A stretch of DNA of 64,000 nucleotides from Phlebopus portentosus (Eukaryota; Basidiomycota; Agaricomycetes; Boletales; Boletinellaceae), in contig JAYXKI010000010.1 of NCBI GenBank assembly GCA_037892935.1, forward strand, positions 1,646,716 to 1,710,715. Direction: 5' to 3'. A model generated the notes under the pieces. The model saw only the letters and a program-made list of their open reading frames with translations. It ran no database searches and was not told the origin of the DNA. Positions 1 to 10,995 of the stretch are shown piece after piece. Position 1 is the first letter of the stretch. Each line of letters opens with the position of its first letter. The translations under genes were made by a program, and so were the position numbers.

Positions 1-520
1 AGAAATAGTCACTATCACTGATCTAATTATTCGAACGATTAAGAGACATTACAATACCAAGGAGGCCAAGAAGGAAATATTAGCAATTAAGAAGAGCAAT
101 AGCTACAGTTATAGGAATAGCTTGCACTACATAACCAATACATTATATATCTCACCATCTGCCAACCTAAAAGCATTGCTAATCTGAAGGCACTATGACT
201 ACAAGCTCACAGGCTACCCAGGAGCAGAAAAGACTATAGAATTTATAAAACGATCATACTATTGGCTAAAGATGGAAGAGATGATCTAAGAATATATCTC
301 ATCCTGTGACATATGTCAACATGCAAAACTAATTTGACAGTTTCAAAATTTGTGGCTCCAACCGTTAAAGGCACCGCTGTAGACTATCAAACTCTCCTAG
401 ATAGGGACAAAGGCAGCAGTGATGTTCGACCACAGGGAGGCAATGTCAAAGGTGTCGAGAGGAAAAAGGGGAAGTCCTACCAGATCTACAGACTACCTAC
501 AGACTTTCAGAAGTGACACT
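1..520 (+). mobile_element. Degenerate Ty3/gypsy integrase fragment
   Basis: Around 155-345 the plus strand encodes a retroelement integrase zinc-binding (HHCC-type) segment. A His near 191 is followed by LTGYPGAEKT, then RSYYWLKMEEM, then a CDICQ cysteine pair near 305-320. In intact gypsy elements the motif reads with a second His in GHPG; here it is Tyr, so a zinc ligand is missing. Stop codons interrupt the frame before the His, before the Cys pair and just after it. No reverse transcriptase or RNase H is visible because the element runs off the left edge. It is a dead relic. The family is clear from the motif order; lineage cannot be assigned. Confidence 0.75.
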
Positions 521-894
521 CAGCTCAAATGCACAAGGACCCAGGCGTCAGGTGGATCCGTCGCACCGTCGAATAACTTGCCGCAGTGATACCAATCTTG
601 GCGGGGTCCGAAAGGATAAATAGAGACCACCGAGTCCAACTGAACTGGCAAAGAGGTTGAAGCAGCAGGCTGTGTGCAGCGGCGGCAGATAATCACACTA
701 GTGCGATTCTGGCTGGTAGTCAGGGAGACAAGGTGGGAACAACACAGAGAAGGCAGAGGTGAGAGAGTGTCAACACCACTCGAAAGGGAAGTGGTGTCGG
801 CAGTAGAACAACGTGGAGGCAGCGGAGGCATCGAGAAGTGGCAAACTGGATTCAGATGCAGGGGAGGCACTGGCGCCGGTGGTAGCAGCGGACA

Positions 895-1300
895 CAAGAA
901 GAGTAACAGCTGCGTCGAGACGTCAAGAAAGTATCACAAGTCTCCCAAACCAAATGGCGGTAAAGAATCCTGAGAGAGGATGGCGATGCAGATAAAAGTC
1001 GAAAATCCCCGGAGTGATTACTAAAAGAGTGACGGCTACGTCAGGACGTTGAGGAAGAATCACAAATAGTTTAAACCGAGCAGCAGCAGAGAATTGCAAG
1101 GGGGGACACCAATGCAGATAAAAGTCGAAAATCCCAGAGTGATTATTAGAAGAGTGACAGCTGCATCAAGGTGTCGAGGAAGTACCACAATTGGTTGATG
1201 CTGGACGGTGGCAAAGAAGCACGAAAAGCGGCCTCAGGCGCGGGGAGAAATCAAAAATCTCAGGAGTGATTACTAGAAGAGTGACAGCTGCATAAAAGGG
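895..1300. repeat. Degenerate tandem repeat, about 126-bp unit, four copies
   Basis: The core gagtgacagctgc recurs at 901, 1027, 1152 and 1279, spacings of 126, 125 and 127 bp. The two middle copies also share a longer upstream block (gcagataaaagtcgaaaatc, at about 986 and 1114). Copies differ by scattered substitutions. It directly follows the retroelement relic and may be part of the same element or satellite-like sequence derived from it. Confidence 0.7.
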
Positions 1301-1620
1301 AGATGTCCAGGGCGGCAAGCAAGCTCAGCAACTTCTCTTACACTTCTAGGTGTGCAAGGTTGCTCAGCAGCAGATTCTGTCATGACAGTGCCTACTCCTG
1401 CAAGATTGGGGCCACGCTGTCAGGACGGGATCGGCAGGGGCACATGACTGGGAATTTGCCCGATCCAGCTATCTGGTTCTCTGAATATACTGGCTTCTTG
1501 AAGAGGGCTCTCTACTTGTAGTTGGTTTTTGGTAGCTGCATCTTAGAGTGTATATCTGCTGCTTTTTAGGATAGATACATGCTCTCTATATATACTATGA
1601 GTCCTTGATAAGAAATATCA

Positions 1621-2097
1621 CTAAGGCAGTGGGCAGTGAGGCATGACAGGCATGCTGCGTTGGTAGGGGCCGCCGCTGAGATGCGCTGCCAAGCTGCTAA
1701 GACCTAGGGGCACCCCAATTGGAACAGCAGATGCTGGTACATCGTGTCGAACATCGGGGCCATTCAGATCAGTCAGGGCGCGCTCTATGTAGATCTGAAA
1801 TGCCAAGGGGTAGAATGAAACTAAAAAGAGGAATATGTGAATGGCCGCCAGGTGTGCTACTGTGCTCAGCGCACAATATGGGATGATAAGAATATGAAAC
1901 ATTTAACAAAATGGACCTTAGATAGGTTACCAATTACCCAGCCGGTGCGGCAGTGGGCATACAGCTCCGCAATGGCATGATATACATCTGCCGCAGCATG
2001 TCCGGCTGCCGTGCAAGCATTTCCGAAGCCGAGAATCACCAGATTTGGCGGAACCATTCTTGGGAGAGGCTGGAGAAGGGGAACCAGGGTTTGGTCG
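1621..2097 (-). pseudogene. Degenerate coding relic of unknown function
   Basis: The minus strand between about 2097 and 1940 reads as plausible protein (LVPLLQPLPRM, then NLVILGFGNACTAAGH, then AIAELYAHC), ending at a possible splice donor after TGW. A second plausible segment at 1890-1621 contains IERALTDLNGPDV. A TGA interrupts the frame upstream near 2115. I do not recognise the family. It may belong with the longer relic at 2480-3651 on the same strand. Treated as a relic rather than a gene because no complete start-to-stop structure can be built. Confidence 0.3.
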
Positions 2098-2479
2098 AAG
2101 TGAGAATAGGGTAATCATAAGATAGAAGTAAAGGCATCGCTGCCGGTTCGTATGGTCAGCAGTGGTAGTGGCATGGGTGCTGTTCCTAGGCCGCCGAAGG
2201 TCTGGCGGCCACTGAGCAGGCTGTATTATAGGTAATAGCAGCGAAGGCTGGTTTGCTGACAATAGTACACGGGTTGTCCTAGGTATGGCATAGAGGAGTA
2301 CAGCCCTTACAGGCCTGTGTCGCTGGACCAGTACAGGTTAGTGCAGCGCACTACATCTCCTTCTGACAAACTAAAAAAATGATTAAAAAAAATGCTGGGT
2401 AGTGTAGGGGAGGTTTTTAGGTGAAATTGAGCGGGAGTTGTGATGTAACTGGGTGGTATATCTGTGACTTGCACCTGGA

Positions 2480-3651
2480 TCAGTCTTTGGTTGTGAGATC
2501 AATTATTGGCAGATCGTGGATTGGTGCAGCGGCATGTAGTGGAGGGTTGGCTCTGTCCGCCGCATCTTGTTAAGGTATGTTGTTGAGGTATGGGTGATGT
2601 TCAATAGATTTCTGAAGCTCGGCAAGATGCTCTTCGATGTCCTGGGCAGCTGCAATTGCTGAGAGCGAATACTATTGTGCTTGAAGTATAATGGCGATGA
2701 TGTTGGCAGTGCAGTCGTGTATATCATCATCACTGCACTTGTCGAAGAGGCATAAGACTTAGATTATGGCATTGTGGGATAGTTCTGAGGCAGCATTGGA
2801 GTAAATGATGGCGTTTTTGAGTGCAATAGGCCCTTCTCTGAGGATGGCAAGGGGGGCATTGGGTAGTACGCCATCGCCAAGAGGCACACTGAGAATTATG
2901 GGGATAGTAGTGAGGGTGCCGCTGATGCGGAGCATTTCTCAGATGCAGCAGATGAGTGTTGCTTTGTTGGCAGGTGTCAGTTGGTGTCTGGCAAAAAGAT
3001 CGGGAATGATTTGAAGCATCACAGGGACGTGTCTGGCAGGGAACAGCATCACTGCAGGAAATGTGTCGGCAAGGAGGTCGCAAAATGATCCCCAGTTTCC
3101 GCCGGCAAGGCGTGAGTCTTGACAGAGGAGTTGTTGTGCGTCTGGCGAGGCCCAAATGTACAGCAGGAAGATTAGAGTCACTGTGTCAGGGCAGGGATGA
3201 TGGAAACTGCGAAGGGCAGCGATGAGAATATTTGGAAAAGTGGTGTAATCAGGGTGCTATGGGTAAAGGAGCATGGGGTGTCCGGGAAGTGTGATTAACT
3301 GGGCGAAATTGAAATTTAACAGGGGTTGGGCATGGCAGAGGAAGTGGACTGGGTGCGGGACTTGCAGTAGTGGTGTCGCCGGTGCAAATGAAAATGCTTT
3401 GGCGAGGCTGGGAAATAGTTGAGGCATGTTGGAAGGGGCGCCGATGGTATTCGTAATCTGTAGGGTAGATGTTTTTGGGGCGGCAAGTGGGTCGCCGACC
3501 ACTTTATATATTTTTGGCGAGTGTTTTCAGGGTTGGCCGAAGGCCGAAGTAGTGTTCTAATGGAAGGGGGCCTAGGTGAAGGTGTTTCGTGTAGGCAGAT
3601 CGTCAGTGGGACGAGTAAGTGGGATGGGAGGCTAGCGGCGAGGCTGGTTCG
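2480..3651 (-). pseudogene. Long single-frame coding relic, unknown family, six internal stops
   Basis: One minus-strand frame reads as protein-like sequence for about 390 codons with no frameshift, interrupted by stops at 3257, 2939, 2759, 2672, 2570 and 2480 (low coordinate of each codon). Recognisable stretches include ITNTIGAPSNMPQLFPSLAK, GGNWGSFCDLLADTFPAVML and SGTLTTIPIILSVPLGDG. The composition (aliphatic, Pro, few low-complexity runs) looks like a former globular or membrane-associated protein. I do not recognise the domain and do not assign a function. Position inside the repeat island suggests either a transposon-borne gene or a host gene fragment captured and decayed there. All stop codons can arise by C-to-T change from Gln or Arg codons, so their identity alone proves nothing about RIP. 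Confidence 0.45.
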
Positions 3652-3800
3652 CTAGTAGTTCGGGTATGGTGGCCTGTAGAGGCATGGGGCGAAGCAATCT
3701 TTGAATGAAAGAGGGCCTGAGTGAAGGAATTTTGTATAGGCAGGGCATCGGTGGGACGAGCTTTGATTTAGAAGAGAGTTTGGAAGTAAAGTTTAAATGG
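3540..3800. repeat. Direct duplication, two diverged copies about 145 bp apart
   Basis: The blocks near 3545-3618 and 3690-3762 align, both containing ggcct..gtgaagg, then ..gta(t/c)aggcag..tc(g/a)..gtgggacgag. On the minus strand both translate to the same motif shape (LVP..CL...PS.RP..I..LLRP), so the duplication lies within the decayed coding relic upstream of 3500. Confidence 0.5.
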
Positions 3801-4836
3801 TTAATCATAGAAGGTGTTGTCATATCATGATCTTGATCTGGTACCAGATATGGATACAATGACCTTGTAGTCAGGGGTAGTGGTGCATCAGAAATACAAC
3901 TTGGTGGGTCTTTGGCGGTCCGGAAACCAGTCGGAGATACCTGGCAATTAGCTAGGGCAGTTTAGGTAGTAGCATATAGGTTGGGAATTTGTTAATGGGT
4001 GTGAGTAAGGCTAGGGTAAGGTGCGCAGCAGTATTGGATGATCGGCAGGGGGGATCAGCGTAGAATGTTGTATTGGCCAGGAGGATATCATGTTCATGAT
4101 CTATCAGTATCCAAGCAAGATCTACCAGCCAGACAACATACTCACTATCACAGAGCAAGATAAAGAATTTGGTTCATCAGATGAAACCGATTCAGACGAT
4201 TCAGATGAGGTTAGCAAACCACCACCTACGCCGATGAACTCACAGGAAATGATACCTGAGAGCAAAGAACTATGATTTATGCAAGCTTTTCATTATTCTT
4301 TTATACAACCCCTTTCCCATATCACGACCTGACATGGTCAATTATGCATTCTATTCTTTCTATGGTGTCTATGGTCATATCCAACTAAATTATGCCTTTA
4401 TGCAACCATCATTTCCGACTTGCTATAGTATTTATTCACCATATTCACTGAAATGCCAAGTTGTGAATAAGTTGATGGGCAGTTTAAGCCTACTTGGTTT
4501 GACCAACTATCAACTGTTGCACTTCTTGTGCATCCCAGTGATACATGGCATATTATGCACCTTTTCTTATCTTCTATGCAGAGGAAGAGGAGCTAATAGG
4601 CACTCCGACTCTATTCTACTTTTCGAAAAACCCCTTTGGAGGCGGGCGAACCATAGATGAACATATTGCTGTGTACAGGGTTGGTTGAATATCACCCCTT
4701 GCCCAGTCAATACACCAGGCAAGCCACTTCCAAAGCAACAGAAAACTCATTCAGTAACGACTTTATGACTTTTTCTTTCTTATCACTTTCAATTGCATCA
4801 TAATCTTTTACATGATGCATATTTCACATTTCACAT
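3801..4836. other. AT-rich stretch without a supported gene
   Basis: No complete gene is visible. A minus-strand stretch at 3952-4158 (WLVDLAWILIDHEHD, then NTTFYADPPCRSSNTAAHL) and an acidic plus-strand stretch at 4090-4275 are open over 60-70 codons, but neither has recognisable domains or usable flanking exons. 4300-4800 is simple AT-rich sequence. Confidence 0.5.
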
Positions 4837-5178
4837 TCACATCCCTTCCCACCACCCTTTACAAATCAATGACTTCCCAAACACCCTTCTCACAACTTTC
4901 CTGCGCTGAAATACCCACTTTATCGACGCTGAACTCGAAGGCGCATCAGGGTCAGGGAATATGCAGTTGACGCGCTGCTGAATTTCTGCAGTCCTCTCAT
5001 TAGGAACCAATTGCATCTCATAATTGTTCTCCTATAGGACTATTAGCAGCTGCAACCTGCAAACAGAGGCAAGAGAACTCACCTCATTACACCTCCTGTG
5101 ATCTAGAATCTAAAGATTCACGCCAAAAATTGTGACAAGAGTGATGAAAACAATGCAGACAGCGGCAACTTTGGACAT
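4837..5178 (-). pseudogene. Small membrane/secreted-like gene relic
   Basis: An ATG at 5178 opens a 22-residue hydrophobic leader (MSKVAAVCIVFITLVTIFG), then a TAG, then RCNE and a good splice donor (gtgagt). After the acceptor near 5045 a second TAG is followed by a hydrophilic tail (ENNYEMQLVPNERTAEIQQR, later IFPDPDAP) ending at the TGA 4837-4839. The gene structure is coherent apart from two in-frame TAGs, which suggests a small single-pass or secreted protein gene killed by point mutation. No family recognised. Confidence 0.35.
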
Positions 5179-5307
5179 AACTGGGCAGTGATGATGATGG
5201 TTTGATAGCAACATCAACTATCACTAAGCAACTCCTTTAACTGAGCTTTCTCATGGATTAGGATGAACATTTCTCCAAAAGTTCATCTTAGGAGGGGGGT
5301 AGTGAAA

Positions 5308-7720
5308 GGATCTGCTCAAAAACTCGCATCAAGATCAACACGATCAGCAGATCAACAGGATCAGCATTCCAAACGCAACTAGTAACAGTCTAGCAGTCAC
5401 TAGAGCCAAACTACTGTTAATGTGACTAAGGCAACAGTTACGGGCATCAACAGCAATATATGGGTGCCTGAGAAGCATGCCACAAGTACATAACCCCGCA
5501 GACTACTTAACACCGCCGACCAGTAATTACCACCGCTGATTTACTACTGCTGACCATCACCTTAATACCGCCGACCAAACTCTCGATCCGACCCAATCAA
5601 AAGAAGTCAAGAAGCAATCAGAACTACTAGAAGCCCGAGAAGTCTAGAACGCAACTACCAAAGCCTAATGCCTAAAGTCTAAAGGCTAATCTGATCCCAA
5701 TGGAGACATTACTGGCATTCTAGCACTGTCAGACTTGTGCCTGAGTGTACATGGTCCTTTATGAGATATACTTCACAGTATGTCATGCTACAAGTGAAAC
5801 ACATAACTGCTAAATCAAAGTCCAACATCACATGCAAGAAGCATTACATGCCAATCCACCAAATCCTATAATACCCAAGCGACATGAGGAACTCATTGTT
5901 ACAACTCGAACCCCTCGAGCTGCAGACCCGATAACTTGGAGGATACTAGGATGGTACAAGCCAGAGCTGCATAACTCATGTCCAGCCTCTACAGTACAAG
6001 CGAACCTTTATTTACCAAGGAATGCAAACCTGGACACCAAGTAACTACAACTGATACTCCAACGAAGGATATGGCAATACATTCGCGATGTTAGACTCCT
6101 AGGCAAAGCATGGCTAGTCACTCAAACATAACTGCATCCCCCAGCAGAACTCATACAGTTCATGGTATGCATTGGACTATACTCTACACCAACCCGACAT
6201 CTCAATACTGATGTGCGAGTTGTGCTTATACCCTTCGGACCACAAGACGAACAGTGAAGAGTTACATATCAAGCTGCCTACATTGCACCAAGAGCTACAA
6301 TCCTACCTGGTGATAGAATCAACGTCATAGTGGAGTACTGACAGTGGAGCTTTTCATACTAGAGCAGCACCTCTATTATCTCAGTCAGCAACTCTACAGA
6401 ATTTCGTCATAGTGGAGATATATTGGAGCAAAGTGGCATTTGGTGGAGCAGAATAACGAAGGAAGTGATGTAATGGTGGAGCAAGGTGGAGCATGGTGGA
6501 GTAAAGTGGAGAGAAGATGAGTAAGAAATAGGATAGAAAATAGATTATCTAGAAAGCATAAATAGCATTAGAAGTAGGCCCTCTTTCCCCCATCTTTCGA
6601 TCCTCTTAACACATAGTGACAGTGTCTTAACACACTGGTGATAGTGTCCTAACACGACTCACTATGTGCTTTGTACTACTATGCCTCTTGGAAATCCCAA
6701 TCTGCTCTTACTCTACCTTGTCTCTGAAAGCATCCCTTATCAGGACTGCAACTAGGAAGAATAGTAAGAGGACCGCGTGGTACAGCTAAACGTGAGTAGA
6801 TAGATCACCTCTGCACAACATACCGCTGCTTAGACAAAAGGATCAAAACCGGTGTAACCCCGGACCTACACCTCTAACATTACTAGAACCTTCTATCATC
6901 TTCCACAATGTTCACTAATCATTCCACTCTCTTCATCATGTGATTCCTTAATAGAGTAGACCTCTCCCACAATTGTCATGTATATAAGTAGATAGTTTGA
7001 CTTCTTGTTCCTCCGTCTAACTTTTCTACTTACCTTCACATTGACTTAGGTATCTACTCTATCTTTGTATTATTTAGCTGTGAATTTCTACTTACCTTCA
7101 TGTTGACTTAGTGTCCAAGATCAGCCCTAGATTTAACTCAGAGTTAGTTATGTCTCACTCGCCTATATTTCAGTCTTTATGTTAATCTGCCTCGGCATCT
7201 GTATAGATGTCATCTATCTAACAGATATTAAAATTCAATCTGTAGTCATGTATCTTGCTTGTAGTATAATATACCATAAAGTATATCTTATAAAGGACTA
7301 TGTATATTTGAGCACAAGTTTAACAGTGCTGAAATGCCAGTGATATCTCCATTGAGCTCAAATTAGCCTTTAGACTTTAATTGTTAGGTGTTAGGCTTTA
7401 GTAATTGCATTCTAAACTTTTTGGGCTTCTAGTAGTTTTAATCGCTTCTTGACTTCTTTTGATCAGGTTTGATCAGATGCTTAGTTAGTAGTGTTAAGAT
7501 GATAATTAGCAGTGTTAAGTAGTCCATAGGGTTACATACTTGTTGCATACTTCTTAGACACTCATGAATTGCTGTTGATACTGGTGACTATTGCCTTGAT
7601 TGCATGAACATTAGTTTAGTTGCATGATTGCTAGACCTATTACTAGTTGTATTTGAAATGCTGATCCTGTTGATCTGCTAATTGTATTGGTCTTGATATG
7701 AGTTTTTGAGCAGATTCTTT
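5308..7720. repeat. Large inverted repeat with LTR-like arms
   Basis: The block 5308-5815 reappears in reverse complement at about 7236-7720. The outer ends share ctgctcaaaaactc; both arms carry gcagatcaacaggatcagc; similarity continues with small indels for roughly 500 bp. The left arm holds four copies of an accgccgacca-like unit (about 5509-5575) and the right arm fewer. The right arm continues without a left-arm match to about 6840, so the left arm is probably a truncated copy of a longer terminal repeat. Best reading: two LTRs of one family in opposite orientation, from nested insertion or rearrangement. No intact coding sequence lies between them. Confidence 0.65.
6394..6515. repeat. 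Short degenerate tandem repeat, tggagca-like unit
   Basis: Units of the form gtggagnaaa recur in the loop of the inverted repeat, densest at 6475-6512 where four units of 9-11 bp run head to tail, with looser copies upstream from 6330. Probably microsatellite-like expansion within retroelement sequence. Confidence 0.5.
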
Positions 7721-8070
7721 TATGCTTTGACTTCTCCTACTTGCTTCTTTGCTTCTTTCCCTACTAAAATCCCACTCTCACATATATCCAGCAGCCTTTA
7801 ATCTCAAATCTTTTCATTCCCTTCAAAACTGCTTCAGAACCTATCTCTTCACTTTAAAATCACTCTAGACATCACCCAAAGTCTCCCTCTTTCAATCTCT
7901 TCATCTTGACCTTATAAAACAGCCCCAGCAGAACTGTGACACTCACACTCCTCTGCTAACAGACTATTCACAGGAGTTTCAATGGTCTTCAATGTTCAGG
8001 ATAGTCTTTGAAAGGTGCATTGATAATAGCAGGTGACAAGTGACTAGAGCTCAAGGCTCATAATCTGTTA
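7721..8070. other. AT-rich spacer, nothing recognised
   Basis: Pyrimidine-rich AT sequence between the inverted-repeat structure and the first foldback element. No open frame of note, no repeat found. Confidence 0.5.
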
Positions 8071-9142
8071 TAGCTAGTTGTAAAATTGTTGGCAATCATG
8101 TGATTTCACCACTTTTCATGTCACAAGTGCCTCAAAACACAGATAAAATCATATCTCACCCAAAACTCAATGCTTTCATATCATCTAAGCTGCTAAATTC
8201 ATATTTTCAAAAGGGCTTTCATTTAGAAATAAAGATTGAGAGAATAGGTAAAAATGTGACCCTAAAATGGTAAAAATATTATTTTTTGCCTCTTCCTTAC
8301 ATGTGCATTTTTTTCTGTGATCCCTGCTGGTCCAGCACCTCCTCAAAGCTGTCCAAAATAATAAAATGATTATACTATGAATTTACAGTCTAAATTTGAG
8401 TTGAATTGTGTACCAGAATGTACTGTTTTGAGACATGCCTGAATCACTTAAAACTCATCATTCCCTCTAGCCTCCTAAGCTCCAGAAAATTTTCTTACAG
8501 GTCAGATTCATGCATGTAAATTCACTATAAATTAAATACATGAGCTTTGAGCACCACCTGTTGCTGTAGGATCCATTGGGGAGCTGTGCTAAACAAGTGA
8601 TTCTGGTTGTATGTACTGTTCTAGATAGTATCTTCTCAGCTCACCAGTGCAAGCTGAGGCCCTAGCTAATACATAAACCTAGTCTATTACATCTGAAATG
8701 AATTTATCTAACCTGTAAGAATTTTTTCTGGTGCTTGGGAGGTTAGGAGGAAATGATAAGTTTTGAGTGATTCAGACATGCCTCAAAGCAGTACATTCTG
8801 GTATACAATTCAACTCAAATTCAGACTGTAAATTTATAGTATTATCATTTTATCATTTTAGACAGCTTTGGGGAGGTGCTGGACTAGCAGGGAGTATAGA
8901 AAAAAATGCACATGTAAAGAAGAGGCAAAAACAATATTTTCACCATTTTGGAGTCAATTTTTACTCTATTTTCTCAATTTTTGTTTCTAAATGAAAGCCC
9001 TTTTGAAAATATGAATTTAGCAACTTAGATGATGTGAAACTATTGAGTTTTGGGTGAGATATGATTTTATCTGTGTTTTGAGGCACTTGTGATATGAAAA
9101 GTGGTGAAATCACATGATTGCCAACAATTTTGCAACTAGCTG
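8071..9142. mobile_element. Long-TIR foldback MITE 1, TA target duplication
   Basis: Left arm about 8071-8518 and right arm about 8696-9142 are reverse complements over some 445 bp with scattered mismatches, around a loop of about 180 bp. Termini read (C/T)AGCTAGTTG(C/T)AAAATTGTTGG on each side and are flanked by TA at 8069-8070 and 9143-9144, the target duplication typical of the Tc1/mariner superfamily. No transposase frame is present, so the element is non-autonomous and would need a transposase in trans. AT content is high relative to the gene-rich part of the window. The arms share internal blocks with the element at 9322-10080. Confidence 0.8.
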
Positions 9143-9144
9143 TA

Positions 9145-9321
9145 AGACTATATGGAATCTCAGCATAATTGTAGGAACAAAGTTTATTTTATTTAGTACC
9201 TGTATGAAATCTATGTACAGCCAACAATGAGTCTTAGAATAAAAAGGAGCAGACAACAATACCTACCTCAGCATATGTAGGAACAAAGCTAAGGTGGCAA
9301 GTGTCAAGAAACTACAATTTA
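9145..9321. repeat. Spacer with short direct repeat
   Basis: The string ctcagcat followed by tgtaggaacaaag occurs at about 9160 and again at 9271, 111 bp apart. It lies exactly between the two foldback elements and may be older insertion debris. Confidence 0.4.
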
Positions 9322-10080
9322 CAGCCTTTTTCATATGTATTATCACTCGTGATTTCTGTGATTTTTGTCACACAGAATACCTCAAAATATAAAACTATAT
9401 CTCACTCAATTCTTGACTGTTTTGCATGATATAAGTTGCTAAATTCATAGTTTTAAGATATGTTTCAAATTCCAACAAGGATGAAGAGAAATGAGCAAAG
9501 AATGAGTGAAATATGTTGCAAAAGGCTGATTTTAGACACTTCCTTTATATGCATTTTTTTCTGCCCTCAGACTAGGTGCTACAGTCCTACAGGGAAGTTC
9601 AAAATGATATAATTGCTTTATTGTAAATTTACAGACTGACTTTGAGCTGTATTCTGCATTGTATCTGCTGGTTTCATACATGCCTAAGCTGAGCTCAAAC
9701 CTACCTTTTCTCAAGGGCACCCAGATCTCAAAATAAATTTATTCTTAGGAAAGCTGATGCCTGTAAATTCATATTATGCCAATAGCACCACTCTGATGCA
9801 GTCTAGGTTGTTGTAGCACCCAGTCTGAGGGCAGAAAAAAATGCACATGAAGGAAGTGTCTAAAATCAGCCTTTTGCAACATATTTCACTCATTCTTTGC
9901 TCATTTCTCTTCATCCTTGTTGGAATTTGAAACATATCTTAAAACTATGAATTTAGCAACTGATATCACGCAAAATGGTCAAGAATTGAGTAAGATACAG
10001 TGATTTTTATATTTTGAGGTGTTCTGTGTGACAAAAATCACAGAAGTCGCGAGTGAGAATACAACATATGAAAAAGGCAG
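9322..10080. mobile_element. Long-TIR foldback MITE 2, TA target duplication
   Basis: Left arm about 9322-9582 and right arm about 9812-10080 are reverse complements (about 260 bp each). Termini are CAGCCTTTTTCATATG on the left and CTGCCTTTTTCATATG on the right, flanked by TA at 9320-9321 and 10081-10082. The order of internal blocks (tgctaaattcat, then tgcatttttttctg, then taaatttacag..tga.tttgag, then catgcct) is the same as in the 8071-9142 element, so the two are diverged members of one family. No transposase is encoded. Confidence 0.8.
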
Positions 10081-10242
10081 TAAATAGTATGTTCCAGCCT
10101 CAATCTCAAGAGAAAAAAAGGAAATGGTCCAGTCTGTAATCTGAACTAGCAGAGCGGCCCACATTCCTTCAACATAATCATCTTAAAAGCAATGGGCTAA
10201 AATGTTCATGATCCCTCGGACGGCGTCTATCTCGTTCTGTTG

Positions 10243-10995
10243 TCACTCTTCCGGAAAGATACAAGAGAGAATATGTTCCCATGCCGGTGTCAAGAAGTGA
10301 GGATCATACATGCGGCAATATTCCTAATACGAGGGATAAAAGCCACCTGTTTCCCAGTCGATGATACCAGTAATAGTTGTTCCATCGACTATAATGTTCT
10401 TGGGAAGAAGGTCTCCATGTGTAAAAGTGATAGAAGCGTCTCGGGGGAGTTGCGACAGGAGGTTTTCGGTGAAGGTTTTGGAGCAGTCCAGGAGCAAAAA
10501 TAACTGGCGATATGCGTCGATGAACTTGTCAACACTCTCGAACGACTCCTCTAGAGACCACTCTGGCGGAAAAAACATGTTATTGTATGGTCCACCATGG
10601 ACATTTCCAAGACGCAAGGAATGCACTTCAGACATTCGATGGATGATGTCGGAAAGCTGATTGGCGACTTGGGCGAGCTCGTCCTTCGTCATGTCGTTGA
10701 TGACTTTGTCTAGAGGTTGTCCCGGACACTCCTGCATGCATATGCACCACGCTCTGCTAGCCATCGCGGTCGCATCTGCAATCTTGGGTCGCGGGGGAAC
10801 ACAGAGGACTTTCGGGACTGGAAGATAGACCTTATCCCATGCATACCGCATGGCAGCGACTTCGTCATTTGTGACACCTGGCGAGCACTTGAGAACGACC
10901 CCCTCTTGCAAACGAACGACCCTAGACCCCCAATTAAGGTATAGCAACTCTCCGGCCGAAGCCAGAACGTCAGGCAGACATGTCGGTACCTTCAA
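10243..10995 (-). pseudogene. APH-family (aminoglycoside phosphotransferase-like) kinase pseudogene
   Basis: The minus strand encodes a nearly full protein-kinase-like APH domain: an N-lobe start LLYLNWGSRVVRL, Lys in VVLKCS, the Brenner-type catalytic loop FTHGDLLPKNII (Asp and Asn in place) and the metal-binding IIDWETGGFYPSY. Mushrooms carry large APH families, usually of unknown small-molecule substrate. Two defects argue against function. The Trp codon normally following GFYPSY is TAG (10324-10326), after which the expected tail (EYCRMYDPHFLTPAWEH) continues in frame to TGA at 10243. And no ATG lies in the 5' frame before an upstream TAA near 11036. It borders the transposon island, consistent with relaxed constraint. 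Readthrough or an unseen upstream exon is possible but unlikely. Confidence 0.8.

Noticed and set aside
2480..3260. Stop codons taken as proof of RIP
   Set aside because: TAA, TAG and TGA are always one C-to-T step from CAA, CAG and CGA, so the observation cannot discriminate; aligned copies are required.
8071..9142. CRISPR-like or telomere-like interpretation of the repeats
   Set aside because: There are no short regularly spaced direct repeats; the structure is one pair of long inverted arms.
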